Assembly (NCBI RefSeq): GCF_018812025.1
Contig: NC_063063.1
Coordinates: 2,534,001 to 2,598,000 of the forward strand
Reading direction: 5' to 3'
DNA: 64,000 nt
Source of the DNA: Megalobrama amblycephala
Taxonomy: Eukaryota; Chordata; Actinopteri; Cypriniformes; Xenocyprididae
The position numbers and the translations under genes are program-made. The notes under the pieces are model-generated. The model did no database searches. It had not been told where the DNA came from and saw nothing but the letters and a program-made list of their open reading frames with translations. Each line of letters begins with the position of its first letter. Position 1 is the first letter of the stretch. Shown piece after piece: positions 1-10,900 of this stretch.

Positions 1-1080
1 TATTGCCACATACTCCTGAAGCTCTTTACCTGGACTATAAAGGAATCTCACTCACATACACAGTGAGGTCTTGTTTACTCTGTAGCATTTCCAAGCATTT
101 TATTTTATTTTTTTTTATACCCGATCTGTCTGCCTGTTTCTGATCCTGTCCGTTCCCCATGCACGATACCTGCTGCCTGTCCTTTGGACCTTTTGGACTG
201 TTTATCGTTTCCTGGTTTTGTGAATGATATCTGCCTGTCCCGATTCCCTGCCTGTTCAATGCTCATGATTCTGCCTGCTCTCTGCCATACCTGTTTGCCA
301 CTGTTTGACCCTTGCCTGTTTAACTACTAGTGATGGGCAGATCGAGGCTTCGTGAAACACTGAAACAGTTGAAGCAAATGTGCCGTAATGATTCGAGGCT
401 TCGAAACAATCTGACACCTGTCTCCACGGTGACCCCTAGTGGTCAGAACAGTGGAAATGCAACAAAACGCAGGCCAAACATGCATTAAAAATACCCTTTA
501 ACAATGTATTTGCAATGTATTGCAAAAGTTTTATTGAAAGTAAAATCAATCAAATGGAATTAACTAATCATTGTCACAGACACGTCAGGTTCCAACCTCC
601 AATCACAACACACGCCATCACCAGAATACTGATCACCACCACCTGCACCTCATCACCACACTCATCAACAGCACTATTTAACCCACACACACAGCACTCC
701 ACGTCCGGTCTCGTTCGCATATACCCATGTTATGCTTACCTCAAGGACTCCTCTTCGTATACTCACCTGTCTCCAGCGTGTCTCCTTCCCTCTGTGTGCC
801 TCGTCTGCTGTGTGGGTGTGTTTCCGTCAGCTCCTCAGTTCTCCAGCGATCTCCTCTGTGCTCCAGCGATCCCAAAGCTCCAACTTACATCTACCTGCAA
901 AGAGAAAGGACAGTAACTATTCCTCATACTACCTGCTTAAACTCCAATATAACCAGTTCACTCACCTGTGTGTGTTCACCTGCTCTACTGTGGTCAAATA
1001 AACATCCATTACCTTGTTACATCTGTGTCTGTCTCCTGTATACCGTAACAATCATCTAATAAGATTAAATATAGAGTGTC

Positions 1081-1165
1081 TGTCAAGTCAAGTCAAGTCA
1101 CCTTCATTTATATAGCGCTTTTTACAATGCAGATTGTGTCAAAGCAGCTTTACATTGATAATTGG
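1081..1165 (+). repeat. Dispersed repeat fragment (GTCAAGTCA...ATATAGCGC type)
   Basis: Begins with a short run of 'gtcaa' units followed by 'tttatatagcgctttttaca' and 'gtgtcaaagcagctttacat'. A diverged relative is at about 28264-28335 in an lsm12 intron ('acttatatgccactttacac'). I recognise it as a common cyprinid interspersed repeat. The exact class is not determined. Confidence 0.6.
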
Positions 1166-1279
1166 TATATAATTTTTCCTTTTAAAGAATAGTGTCAATG
1201 CAGGCAGATCAAAAGCACTGTTGAATAAATGTCAAGGATACTATTGAATATCAAATGTCAAGTCAAATTAAATTAAATT

Positions 1280-1375
1280 AGGGCTGCACGATTAATCGTA
1301 TTTTATCAACATAACGATATCTGCTTCTCTCGATTGATTTTAAATAATCGTCACGATATTGGCCCGCTCTAGGAA
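1280..1375 (+). repeat. Fragment of the 'GGGCTGCACGATTAATCG' repeat family
   Basis: Carries 'agggctgcacgattaatcg', the same terminus as the complete palindromic element at 30477-30818. No matching opposite end is seen here, so this is a truncated or much diverged copy nested in the hAT-like element. Confidence 0.6.
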
Positions 1376-2645
1376 AATGAACATAATTTGGAAATATTGG
1401 AAGTAATATTAGGAATTTCGCTGTTTTATCTTTTGAAGTTCCTAAAGGTTTTACCAGTTTTCATAATGTTGATCAGCTAGAAATTATTTTTCTTTGCTTT
1501 ACGAATTTGCCGGGCAATTTGAATCTGGTTTGTCTTATTGCAAACGAATTGTGTTGCTTTAAAATCTAATGTGAATACATATTACAAAGCGCTCACCAAA
1601 ACCATGTTTTGTATTGATTTACCATCTAACGAAGTTATCATAGTTGGTTAAATTTAAGTCTTTGTGCCACCTACAGGCCTTTTGGGTGAAGTGTAGGTTG
1701 GTAAAGAACTTGCAAAATAGCCATAGTTACATTACATATAATATAATATGTGTTCTTTTATCAATTTTAAAGGCTTGTTTCTTTGTTCCATGGCTCAAGC
1801 TAAACAGGCCAATAAGAGATTAATAACTATTAATTTTAATTATTCTAATGTATAATTAAAACATCTACAAATGTATAAAACGGATCGGAGATCAGTAAAA
1901 ACCATAGGGTAAAGCCCTAGACACTTGTTCAGTAGTTCTCAGTGAATCTGCATGATTCATGGGCTCACTTTATCATCGCCCTCTATCGGTGAACCATTGC
2001 AATTTCTAACTGTTTCGAAACAGTGATGACGTAACGAAGCCTCGTTTACTAAAATCACGTGACTTTAGCAGTTTGATACACGCTCAGAATCACTGATTCG
2101 AAACAAAAGATTCATGAAGCTTCGGAGCTTCATGAAGCAGTGTTTCGACATCGGCCATCTCTATTAACTACGAACTCTGCTTTAATAAAGCTTGCACATG
2201 GATGCAATCCTGAGTCCCGCCTCATTACAGAAGACCTCGCCAACACAAGGATCCAGTGGCTTTTCAGGAGAACATTGGCCCAGTATGGACATTGCTTATT
2301 TACCATTATGTCTCAAGCAGGGCACACGATCGATTGAGGATTACATAACCGAATACTTGGACATTGCATATTATTCAAATCTGCCTGACTGTGCACTCAT
2401 TGACTTTTTCTGTGAGGGTGTTAACCAACCACTCAAAGAACAATTAGTTTGTAATGGACCCCATTTCTCCCTCACTCATTTCCTGGATTATGCTCTATTG
2501 TCTGTTATCTCTCCATTTACTGTGGGTATCGCAGAGAAATGTGACACCACGGTGAATCATGTAATGGCTGCCGCTAAGGAGAACACTCACAAAATGACGG
2601 CCACAACAACAACAACAACACAAAGTCAAACCACAGCTCATCTTC

Positions 2646-3110
2646 CTGAGCCCAGTCAAGTCACAGTTGATCTTCATGAGTCAAGTCACAGTTGATCTTC
2701 ATGAGCCAAGTCAAGTCACAATTGATCTTCATGAGCCAAGTCAAGTCACAGTTGATCTTCGTGAGCAAAGTCAAGTCACAGTTGATCTTGATGAGCCAAG
2801 TCAAGTCACAGTTTATCTTCATGAGCCAAGTCAAGTCACAGATGATCTTCATGAGCAACGTCAAGCCACTGTTGATCTTCGTGAGCCAAGTCAAGTCACA
2901 GATGATCTTCATGAGCAACGTCAAGCCACTGTTGATCTTCGTGAGCCAAGTCAAGTCACAGTTGATCTTCGTGAGCAAAGTCAAGTCACAGTTGATCTTG
3001 ATGAGCCAAGTCAAGTCAGTTTATCTTCATGAGCCAAGTCAAGTCACAGATGATCTTCATGAGCAACGTCAAGCCACTGTTGATCTTCGTGAGCCAAGTC
3101 AAGTCCAAGT
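2646..3110 (+). repeat. 30-bp tandem repeat encoding a decapeptide
   Basis: About fifteen head-to-tail copies of a 30-bp unit (core 'gagccaagtcaagtcacagt' followed by 'tgatcttcat'). In one frame the unit reads [D/H]L[H/R/D]E[P/Q]SQVTV. Some units form a 60-bp higher-order repeat in which 'gatgatcttcatgagcaacg' alternates with the standard unit (2842-2900, 2902-2960, 3049-3105). A unit shortened by three bases near 3010-3030 and other length changes shift the frame. Confidence 0.85.
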
Positions 3111-3112
3111 TA

Positions 3113-3300
3113 AACTTCCTGAGTCACGTCACGTCTCCGCTGATCGCCCTGAGTCACGTCACGTCACGTCACGTCTCCGCTGATCGCCCTGAGTCACGTC
3201 ACGTCTCCGCTGATCGCCCTGAGTCACGTCACGTCACGTCTCCGCTGATCGCCCTGAGTCACGTCACGTCTCCTGCTGATCACCCAGATTCACGTCACGT
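3113..3300 (+). repeat. Tandem repeat of CACGTCACGTCTCCGCTGAT type
   Basis: Five or so copies of a unit of about 30 bp containing 'ctccgctgatcgccctgagt' joined by variable runs of 'cacgt'. One frame reads [10 protein letters not shown]. The number of 'cacgt' pentamers varies between units (5-bp steps), which shifts the reading frame and is consistent with slippage. Confidence 0.8.
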
Positions 3301-3997
3301 CTCGAGACCCATCCGAGAGCGGAGAGGATTGTTGTCCAGTGTGGACGATCCTCCACTGACTTCAGCACGTGCAGCTGGCTTCCGAAACCTCCACCGGCTT
3401 TGCACCCAGGCCCGCTGGCCTGTTTCACACCCAGGCCTGCCGGCCGCTGCTCACTCAAATCCGCCGGTTGCTGCGCACTCAAGTCCAAGTCCGCCGGTTG
3501 CTATACACTCAAGTCCAAGTCCGCCAGTGTCTACAGACAAGATGGCCGCTCCACCAGTGTCTACGGACAAGATGGCCGCTCCAGCCAGTGTCTACGGACA
3601 AGATGGCCGCCAAGCCCGTTCAAGTCTCCACCGAGGCCGCTCCAGTCTTCGCCGAGCCCGCTCCAGACGCTGCACCAGAGCCCGAGTCCGCTCCAGACTC
3701 CGCGCCAGAGCCCAGAGTCAGCTCCAGACTCCGCACCATAGCCAAATCAGCTCCAGACTCCGCACCCGAGCCTGAGTCAGCTCCAGACTCCGCACCAGAC
3801 CCCGAGTCATCTCCAGACTCCTGCACCCGAGCCCGAGTCAGGTCCAGACTCCGCACCCGAGCTCCTTGCCCTGCCGGCGCCACCTGAGCTCCCTGCCTTG
3901 CCGGCACCACCTAAGCTCCTTGCCCACGAGCCTGCTACAGACCCCACTGCAACCCACGAGCCCGGTATTGTCACCATTGAATTCCCCAAGGAAATTT

Positions 3998-4356
3998 TGT
4001 AATAACTATAATTTTGGGTGGGTGAGGAACTTGTGGGTGGGGCTTCTGAACTGCAATGGCTTACTCTGTAGCATTTCCAAGCGTTATTTACCCGGTCTCT
4101 CTGCCTGTTTCTGATCCTGTCTGTTCCCCGTGCACGATTCCTGCTGCCTGTCCTTTGGACCTTTTGGACTGTTTATCATTTCCTGGTTTTTTGAACGATA
4201 TCTGCCTGTCCCAATTCCCTGCCTGTTCAATGCTCATGATTCTGCCTGCTCTCTGCCATACCTGTTTGCCACTGTTTGACCCTTGCCTGTTTAACTACGA
4301 ACTCTGCTTTAATAAAGCTTGCACATGGATCCAATCCTGAGTCCCGCCTCGTTACA
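3998..4356 (+). mobile_element. 3' LTR of the retroelement
   Basis: Starts TGTAATAAC and ends CGTTACA, the usual TG...CA pattern. From about 4060 it aligns closely with 72-327 plus 2172-2229. It contains a possible polyadenylation signal 'aataaa' at 4310-4315, expected near the R/U5 border. Sequence before 4060 does not match the available part of the 5' copy. Confidence 0.75.
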
Positions 4357-5062
4357 GTAAGAACGATGTTAAATCCTAGAAAAATGCTTAAACATGCAAG
4401 CAATGTGTTAAATCATTCTAGAAACATGGTAACAATGATGCTAAATCCTAGAAACATGCTAGCAATGTGTTAAATCGTTCTAGAAACATGGTAACAACAA
4501 TGCTAAATCCTAAAAACATCCTGAAACATGCTAGCAATGTGTTAAATAATTCTAGAAACATGCTAAAACATGCTAGCAATGTGTTAAATCATTCTACAAA
4601 CATGGTAACAACAATGCTAAATCCTAGAAACATGTTGAAACATGCTAGCAATGTGTTAAATCATTCTAGAAACATGGTAACAACAATGTCACATCCTAGA
4701 AACATGCTTAAACATGCTAGCAATGTGTTAAATCATTCTAGAAACATGGTAACAATAATGCTAAATCCTAGAAACATGCTAAAACATGCTAACAATGTGT
4801 TAAATCATTCTAAGAACATGGTAACAACGATACTAAATCCTAGAAACATGCCAAAACATGTTAGCAATGTGTTAAATCATTCTAGGAACTTGGTAACAAA
4901 GATGGTAAGTCCTAGAAACATGCCAAAACATGTTAGCAATGTGTTAAATCATTCTAGGAACATGGTAACAATGATGCTAAATCCTAAAAACATGCTAAAA
5001 CATGCTAGCAATGAGTTAAATCATGTTAGAAACATGCTAGCAACATGCTAATCATGTTAGCA
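4357..5062. repeat. 72-bp satellite array
   Basis: Roughly nine to ten monomers built of 'gttaaatcattctagaaaca', 'tggtaacaa.aatgctaaat', 'cctagaaacatgctaaaaca' and 'tgctagcaatgt'. The spacing of 'gttaaatcattc' between 4655 and 4727 is exactly 72 bases. The monomer itself contains the 'tagaaacatg' motif twice, suggesting a dimerised shorter unit. It starts immediately after the LTR end. Because 72 is a multiple of three and stops are absent in one frame, it yields a long but meaningless open frame. Confidence 0.9.
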
Positions 5063-5470
5063 ATGTACTATCCATCTATCTGTCTGCTTTTCTGACTATT
5101 GCCTTCAAAACCTTCAAACTTTAGCTTTAAATCTAATGTCAAACTGAAAAGCTTCAAACTTCAAGCTTTTCTGTTTAGGCTTTCTCAAGCCAACATCAAA
5201 GTTCATCTTGACAAACCTTTTCTATCTAGTTCATGTTTAAAGTGCATTAACCATGAAATAAAATATTGGGGTCTCTAGATCCTAAACTGAACATGAAGGT
5301 TGAACTCGATATCAAATGTTTCTCCTCGTAGATCCATTGTCAAAGAGTGTTGGCCTTCAGCCACTGGCATCACTGCCCAATAAACTGCTCAGCGCAGGAT
5401 TACTCTTACCGCGATCTGCTTAATAACTGCAGTGCTTTCTCACATTGCCCATGTTGGAAAAACAAGACTG
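5063..5470. other. No gene recognised
   Basis: AT-rich sequence with short repeats ('ccttcaaa', 'aaacttcaa'). I see no coding or structured feature I can support. Confidence 0.5.
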
Positions 5471-5824
5471 TTATCTGATGATTGAGAGTGTTTTGGGGCC
5501 AACAAAGGCTGTTTTGGATAGTTTTGGACATGGCAATGGATGAAAACATTTCCAGAGAAGTGAACCAGGACTGATTTCACTCCAAACTACGTTTATAGCT
5601 GCAATGTTCTTCCACTCAGACACATCTTTGCACTTGAGTGTGTAACTCCTGAATAAGCTTGTTGTGACAATGGCCTCACCTGTAAGCCGGTTTCTCAGGA
5701 TCTGGGTCAGGCCCCCTTTGTCCAGAATTAGCAAGAGGACCTTGAAGCCTTGATTCGTGATGAGTGACTTTATGGCGTCATTATGGAGAGGAGCTTTACT
5801 GCAACGCATCAGTCTAGAAAGCAA
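5471..5824 (-). other. Possible coding exon, family not recognised
   Basis: A 117-codon open frame on the minus strand whose composition looks protein-like. On the sense strand a plausible acceptor ('cattgctttctag', ending at 5818) precedes a segment reading LMRCSKAPLHNDAIKS... to ILRNRLTGEA, with a possible donor GTGAGG near 5683. No partner exons were found nearby. It could be an exon of an unrecognised gene, a gene relic, or chance. No function is proposed. Confidence 0.3.
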
Positions 5825-5943
5825 TGTGACATTATTGAGGTGTTATATTACCATTACACTTTCATTAAAAGCATATCAGATATCAAAGTGAAAAATGAAC
5901 AGGATACAATGGATAATAGGAGGTCCCATTAGTTAATGCATTA

Positions 5944-6060
5944 AAGGGATAGTTCATCGAAAAATAAAAATTCTGTCATCATTTTAGTTCTTCTTGATCA
6001 ACCTTGAACCTTGTTCTGTTGAACACAAAAGAAGATATTTTGAAGAATGTGGGTAACCAA
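5944..6060 (+). repeat. Partial TTAA-bounded MITE
   Basis: Starts 'ttaaagggatagttcatcga' and continues with 'aattctgtcatcatttt' and 'acacaaaagaagatattttg', the left arm of the family seen complete at 41881-42188. The right arm is missing. Confidence 0.7.
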
Positions 6061-6767
6061 AGAGTTGCCACCAATTAACTTTTTATTCAGTGTAGGAACT
6101 AGGAAGATACAAAGCAATAATTGTTTCTATGTTCTATGCAACCTCATATTAATAATTATTTATCACAATAAAGGAGATGCATCGGAAATAACATGTCGTG
6201 TCATTATGTTTTTCTCTAAGTGGTGACAGCTGACTTCCCATTTCCAAGAGACTGTCACACGCTAAAGCTTTAGTAATTGAGCTAAGACTAATCAGGCACC
6301 AAGGAGGATTTATGGGTCATAGATATCAGGAGTTGTCACTCTTCCAGAACCAGGACACCTTACTTTTCATTGAAATTACCAGTTTTATGAGTGAACAAGT
6401 CAGAATACCAAGTCATTGAATTCTGACTGAGTGTTATTCAAAGATCTCTAACTTAAACAAAAGCATTATTTTAGTTCATAAAGACTTAATGATGTCATAT
6501 AGTATTTTGTAATATATTTGGTGTCAGTTGATTAAGGCTTAATCAATTGTTAAATACACTTAATCTGGATGGTTAGCAGCGTCATAAGAAGCAGCCAATG
6601 ACGTTTCCATACGCACTGTTGTTGCATTTTTATCTGGTAAACACTAGATGGCACTAAAAGCACTTCAACTTATCCAAGTGTGCTAGAGAGCCAAAATAAT
6701 AATAATCATCATCATCATAAAAATAATAAAATTGTTTGTTGTTAATCCTAGGTTAAATTTTCAGGGC

Positions 6768-6798
<31 letters not shown>

Positions 6799-7169
6799 GA
6801 AATTAATCAACTGATAAAAAATCAGCTGTTTTTCAGTGTCATATTCAGGTAGGTTAATTAATTTTTGTATTCAGGTATTTATTACTGCTAAAGTAACTCA
6901 TGTACAATGTTTTCATATTAAGTAAAATACTTTTCAAAGCGACCATAGGGGTGGATTACAGTAGTTTGTTTGTTTTTTTTTTTTTTTTTTTTTCCAAAAA
7001 AAATTCTGGTTTATATTAAAATATATCGAGTACTTATCTTTAATCTAAAGAAGAAACAACTTTGATATTTGAATACAGTTTAATGGGGAATTTGCGCCCA
7101 CTGGAGGAAAACTACTCTGTTACTATCGAGCAGCAAGCTTTTACTTTTGCCAACAATGTTCCTGAAAGG
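6061..7169. other. AT-rich intergenic DNA, no gene seen
   Basis: Contains poly-T runs at about 6770-6795 and 6967-6993 and a short ATC/ATA-rich tract near 6695-6725. Open frames are short and unconvincing. Confidence 0.5.
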
Positions 7170-7936
7170 CGCAGAATCGGACAGTCCGACTCATTTCAAA
7201 GAATCGGTTCGTTCGAACAGTTCGTTTCAAATAAATGATTCACGCTTCTATTACGTCATGACGCAGTTACGTCCTTGCTGCGGCTATGATTCAACTTTTT
7301 GTAACAACTATCATGAATTTATTTTGAAATTGTACTTATTCAGTTAGCTATATTGTGGTGTGAGATAGGCCTACTTTATCAATTAAAATATTGGGCATTC
7401 AACACATCTCTCGGTTTTATGGGAAAATTTACTTTTTTGCTTTATTTAATATTCTAAAGAGGAACTTAAAGACTTCTTTTATTTAATTTATTTAATAATT
7501 TTTTTACATTCACTAATGCAAGTTTACTAATAAAAAAACTCAACTTTATGGTTTTGTTTGCTGAAGTAAGACTGGACAGTAGAGTTTTTGAAAGCTATAA
7601 AGAGTGTAGAAGTTCGTAAGCTTTACAAAGTTTTTATTTGATATTTTTATAACGACTGAACCACTATGCTGACTTTATATTAGTACCCCATGACACTTTT
7701 TATTATTACTTTTTTTATGTTTTTATATAAAAGTAAATATATATATCCATATCCATATATATCCATTATAGTAAGCATAATTGCATTACAATGTTAAATG
7801 TTTGCATATGAAGATTTTTCAGATTTAACAATACTACAGTTCATTTTTCATCTGTTGGCTGACAAGTTCTACACGAATCGTTCTACTGATTCAACCAAAA
7901 GATTCGACTCAAAGGAACGATTCGTTCACGATTCCC
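7170..7936. mobile_element. Probable MITE with GATTCGTTC-type ends upstream of tmem101
   Basis: The left part (7170-7245) has 'aatcggttcgttcgaacag' and 'gattcacg'. The right part (7875-7936) has 'cgaatcgttctactgattca' and 'aacgattcgttcacgattc', partly inverted relative to the left. The same motif family recurs at 24770-24885. The interior is AT-rich and non-coding. The exact ends and target duplication are not resolved. The right edge lies about 35 bases from the tmem101 start codon. Confidence 0.45.
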
Positions 7937-7970
7937 TAGGAAGGAGACGATACTTCCGCCATCCTGAACC

Positions 7971-10900
7971 ATGGCTGCTGCAACTCGCAAAAAAGCTCTG
8001 AGATTTTTCTCGCAGTTCGGAGCCTTTATCCTGACCCGATTCGGGTTCTGGAACTGCTTCAGCATGTTGATGCTGTTTGCGGAGCGCGCGGATGTGAAAC
8101 GGTACGTGAAAAGCTCAGTAGATCGCCTGCAGTGATGCAGTATAAACACGTGTATCATGCAGTCATTTAACAAAAGAATATTCATAATGAAAGTGCTTGT
8201 GCTTAAACTGGATTTGACAGACCTGTTCGTGCATCATCATGCGTAAACTGCGGTTTTGCAATGCCTTTAAATTTCATTCAAAGAATTGACAAAGACCCCC
8301 ACCTCCACCTCCCCACATAAAGTTGCCAAAATGTTAAATGTAGCTGATATCCATCCTTTTTCTTCCTTATTTAGGAAGCCAGACATCCAGGTGCCTTACC
8401 TGTACATAGACTTGGGAGCTGCGGTGTTGTGTGCCAGCTTCATGTCCTTTGGGGTGAAGAGAAGATGGTTCGCTCTGGCTGCTGCCATTCACTTGGCCCT
8501 CAGCTCATATGTGTCCTATGTGGGTGGACAGGTCCATTATGGAGACTGGTTAAAGGTAAAAACATACATGACTCATTCGTGTATAACTTTTGTAATAGTA
8601 GTCTTTCTAGTGGCACCAAAAAAGTAATGCAAAAGTAAAAAACAAACCAAAAAAACTATGCCGTAGATCGCAGCAGTGATGTATTTTGTAAGTTTGCATC
8701 ACCCTGGTTCCCTCAACAAAACTCCAATAGGTTTTTTCAGTTGGCTTTTGGATTTATGCAGAAAATAAGCTCTGTGACCAACAAAATGTATGAGTCATTC
8801 ATGATAGTTCACCCAAAAATGAAAATTCTGTCATTAATTACTAAATCTGTTCATCATATAAAACAATCAAGTCTCTTCAGAAAATTTGGACTAAACCGCT
8901 CAAATCGTATGGATCAGTTTCACGATCTCTTTATGAACATTTTGAAGCATCAAGAGACAGAAAGCGCTCAGATTTCATTAAAAAGATCTTCATTTGTGTT
9001 CCAACGATAAATGAAGGTCTTACAGGTGTGAAACAACATGAGGGTGAGTAATTAATGACAGAATTTTCATTTTTGGGTGAACTGTCCCTTTAAATAAACA
9101 CAACTTTTATCAATTTTGCAGCCTAAATACAATCACTAGCAGTAAAAAGCTAAACGTAGGCTATAAACAAACTACACCACAGTCACATGACTTCAACATC
9201 ACTACCATTAAAGGTGCCATAGAATTGAAAATTGAATTTTACCTTGGCATAGTTGAATAACAAGAGTTCAGTACATGGAAATGATATACAGTGAGTCTCA
9301 AACTCCATTGTTTTCTCCTCCTTATGTAAATCTCATTTGTTTAAAAGACCTCCGAAGAACAGGCGAATCTCAACATAACACTGACTGTTACGCAACAGTC
9401 GGGATCATTAATATGTACGCCCCCAAATTTATGCATATACCAGCCCATGTTCAAGGCAAGGCAGTATTAACGTCTGGATGTGCACAGCTGAATCATCAGA
9501 CTAGGTAAGCAAGCAAGAACAATAGCGAAAAATGGCAGATGGAGCGATAATAACTGACATGATCCATGATTACATGATATTTTTAGTGATATTTGTAAAT
9601 TGTCTTTCTAAATGTTTCGTTAGCATGTTGCTAAAGTTACCATCGTTTCTTACTGTATTCACGGAGACAAGAGCCGTCATTATTTTCATTATTAAACACT
9701 TGCAGTCTGTATAATTCATAAACACAACTTCATTCTTTATAAATCTCTCCACCAGTGTGTAATGTTAGCTTTAGCCCCGTTACCACGGAGCACAGCCTCA
9801 AACTCATTCAGAATCAAATGTAAACATCCAAATAAATACCATACTTACATGATCTGATGCATGCACGCAGCATGCATGACGAACATCTTGTAAAGATCCA
9901 TTTGCGCTGAATCGGCGCATATTTAATTATGCCCCAAAATAGGCAGTTAAAAAAATTAATAAAAAAATCTATGGGGTATTTTGAGCTGAAACTTCACAGA
10001 CACATTCAGGAGACACCTTAGACTTATATTACATCTTGTGAAAAAGCATTCTATGGCACCTTTAAAGGGTTAGTTCACCCAAAAATGAAAAATCTGTCAT
10101 TAATGACTCGCCCTCATGTTGTTCCACACCTGTAAGACCTTCATTCATGTTCAGAACACAGATTAAGATATTTTTGATGAAATCTGAGGTTTTTTTTTTT
10201 TTCATCCCCCATAGAAAGCAACAAAATTACCACATTCATGGTGCAGAAAAGTATTAAAGACATCATTAAATTGTCAATGTGTCTACAGTGGTTCAAGGTT
10301 AAAGGGTAGAGAGGAAATTGTTGAATAAAGTCATTATTTTTGTTTTGTTTTTGCACTCAAAAGTATTCTCGTCGCTTCATAACTTTAAGGTTGAACCACT
10401 GTAGTCACATGGACTATTTTAACGATGTCTTTGCTACTTTTCTGGACCTTGAATGTGGTAATTTCATTGCTTTCTATGGGAGATATACAAATAAAAAACC
10501 TCCCGGATTTCATCAAAAATATCTTAATTTGTGTTCTGAAGATGAACGAAGGTCTTACGGGTGTGGAACGACATGAGGGTGAGTAAATAACAGAATTTTC
10601 ATTTTTGGGTGAACTAACCCTTTAACCTTCCTACATCCCTTTCCCTGAAAGTTTGAGTTAGAACAGTTTGAAAGAGTGTGATTATAAACACAATGAGGCT
10701 GTGAAAGCAAACTAGTGAGTATATGAGTTTACAGGTTCACTGTGATGTTCAATGTCAACCTCTAGAGTCCCATATTTACACTTGTTAGAAACCGCTTTTT
10801 TCAGGACAAGTTCAAAATCACAAGGCAGTTTTACTGATGTATTTTATGCTGCAGAGTCTTAGCAGGTCTACAATAATATTTCCTCCTTGTTGAAACTCTA

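Larger units (their letters stand above)
328..2163. mobile_element. hAT-like non-autonomous DNA element inside the 5' LTR
   Basis: The element starts TAGTGATGGGC and ends GGCCATCTCTA, imperfect inverted ends. It is flanked on both sides by the identical 8-bp TTAACTAC (320-327 and 2164-2171), the target duplication length of hAT transposases. Removing it rejoins the LTR sequence seen intact near 4289. Further inward the ends share 'gaaacactg' and 'cttcatgaag' motifs in opposite orientation. No transposase is visible. Short open frames at 515-1059 have no recognisable domain. It carries older repeat pieces at 1081-1165 and 1280-1375. Confidence 0.85.
2230..3990 (+). pseudogene. gag-like retroelement coding region with peptide repeats, frame-broken
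   Basis: Just after the 5' LTR, an open frame (to 2695) contains a gag-like stretch with the words 'GEHWPSMDIAYLPLCLKQGT', 'IEDYITEYLDIAYYS' and 'DFFCEGVNQPL'. I recognise this as resembling gag capsid-like segments of cyprinid LTR elements. It runs into a Thr-rich stretch, then decapeptide repeats [10 protein letters not shown] (2646-3110), then [10 protein letters not shown] repeats (3113-3300), then Ala/Pro/Ser-rich sequence with 'STDKMAAP' and 'SAPDSAPEPE' units to about 3890. The repeats change reading frame several times, so no single protein spans the region. There are no zinc-knuckle, protease or polymerase motifs. Confidence 0.6.
1..4356 (+). mobile_element. Non-autonomous LTR retroelement (Ty3/gypsy-gag type), 5' LTR split by a later insertion
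   Basis: The sequence at 72-327 plus 2172-2229 matches the 3' LTR at 3998-4356 (shared stretches around 'tgcctgtttctgatcctgtc' and 'ctctgctttaataaagcttg'). Between the LTRs lies a gag-like segment and long peptide-coding repeats, but no protease, reverse transcriptase or integrase, so the element cannot move by itself. The first 70 bases do not match the start of the 3' LTR, so the 5' LTR probably begins left of the window or the 3' LTR is rearranged. The 3' LTR has TG...CA ends. Assignment to Ty3/gypsy rests on recalled similarity of the gag-like part to cyprinid retroelements and needs a search. Confidence 0.75.

Noticed and set aside
515..1059. Overlapping open frames of 89-133 codons
   Set aside because: They are inside the hAT-like insertion, overlap in three frames, and show low-complexity composition with no transposase motif.
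2646..3300. Regular direct repeats resembling a CRISPR array
   Set aside because: The units are contiguous with no unique spacers, and the setting is a eukaryotic retroelement.
4467..5051. 194-codon open frame with 24-residue repeats
   Set aside because: It is a by-product of a 72-bp satellite whose length is a multiple of three; there are no domains and no start context.
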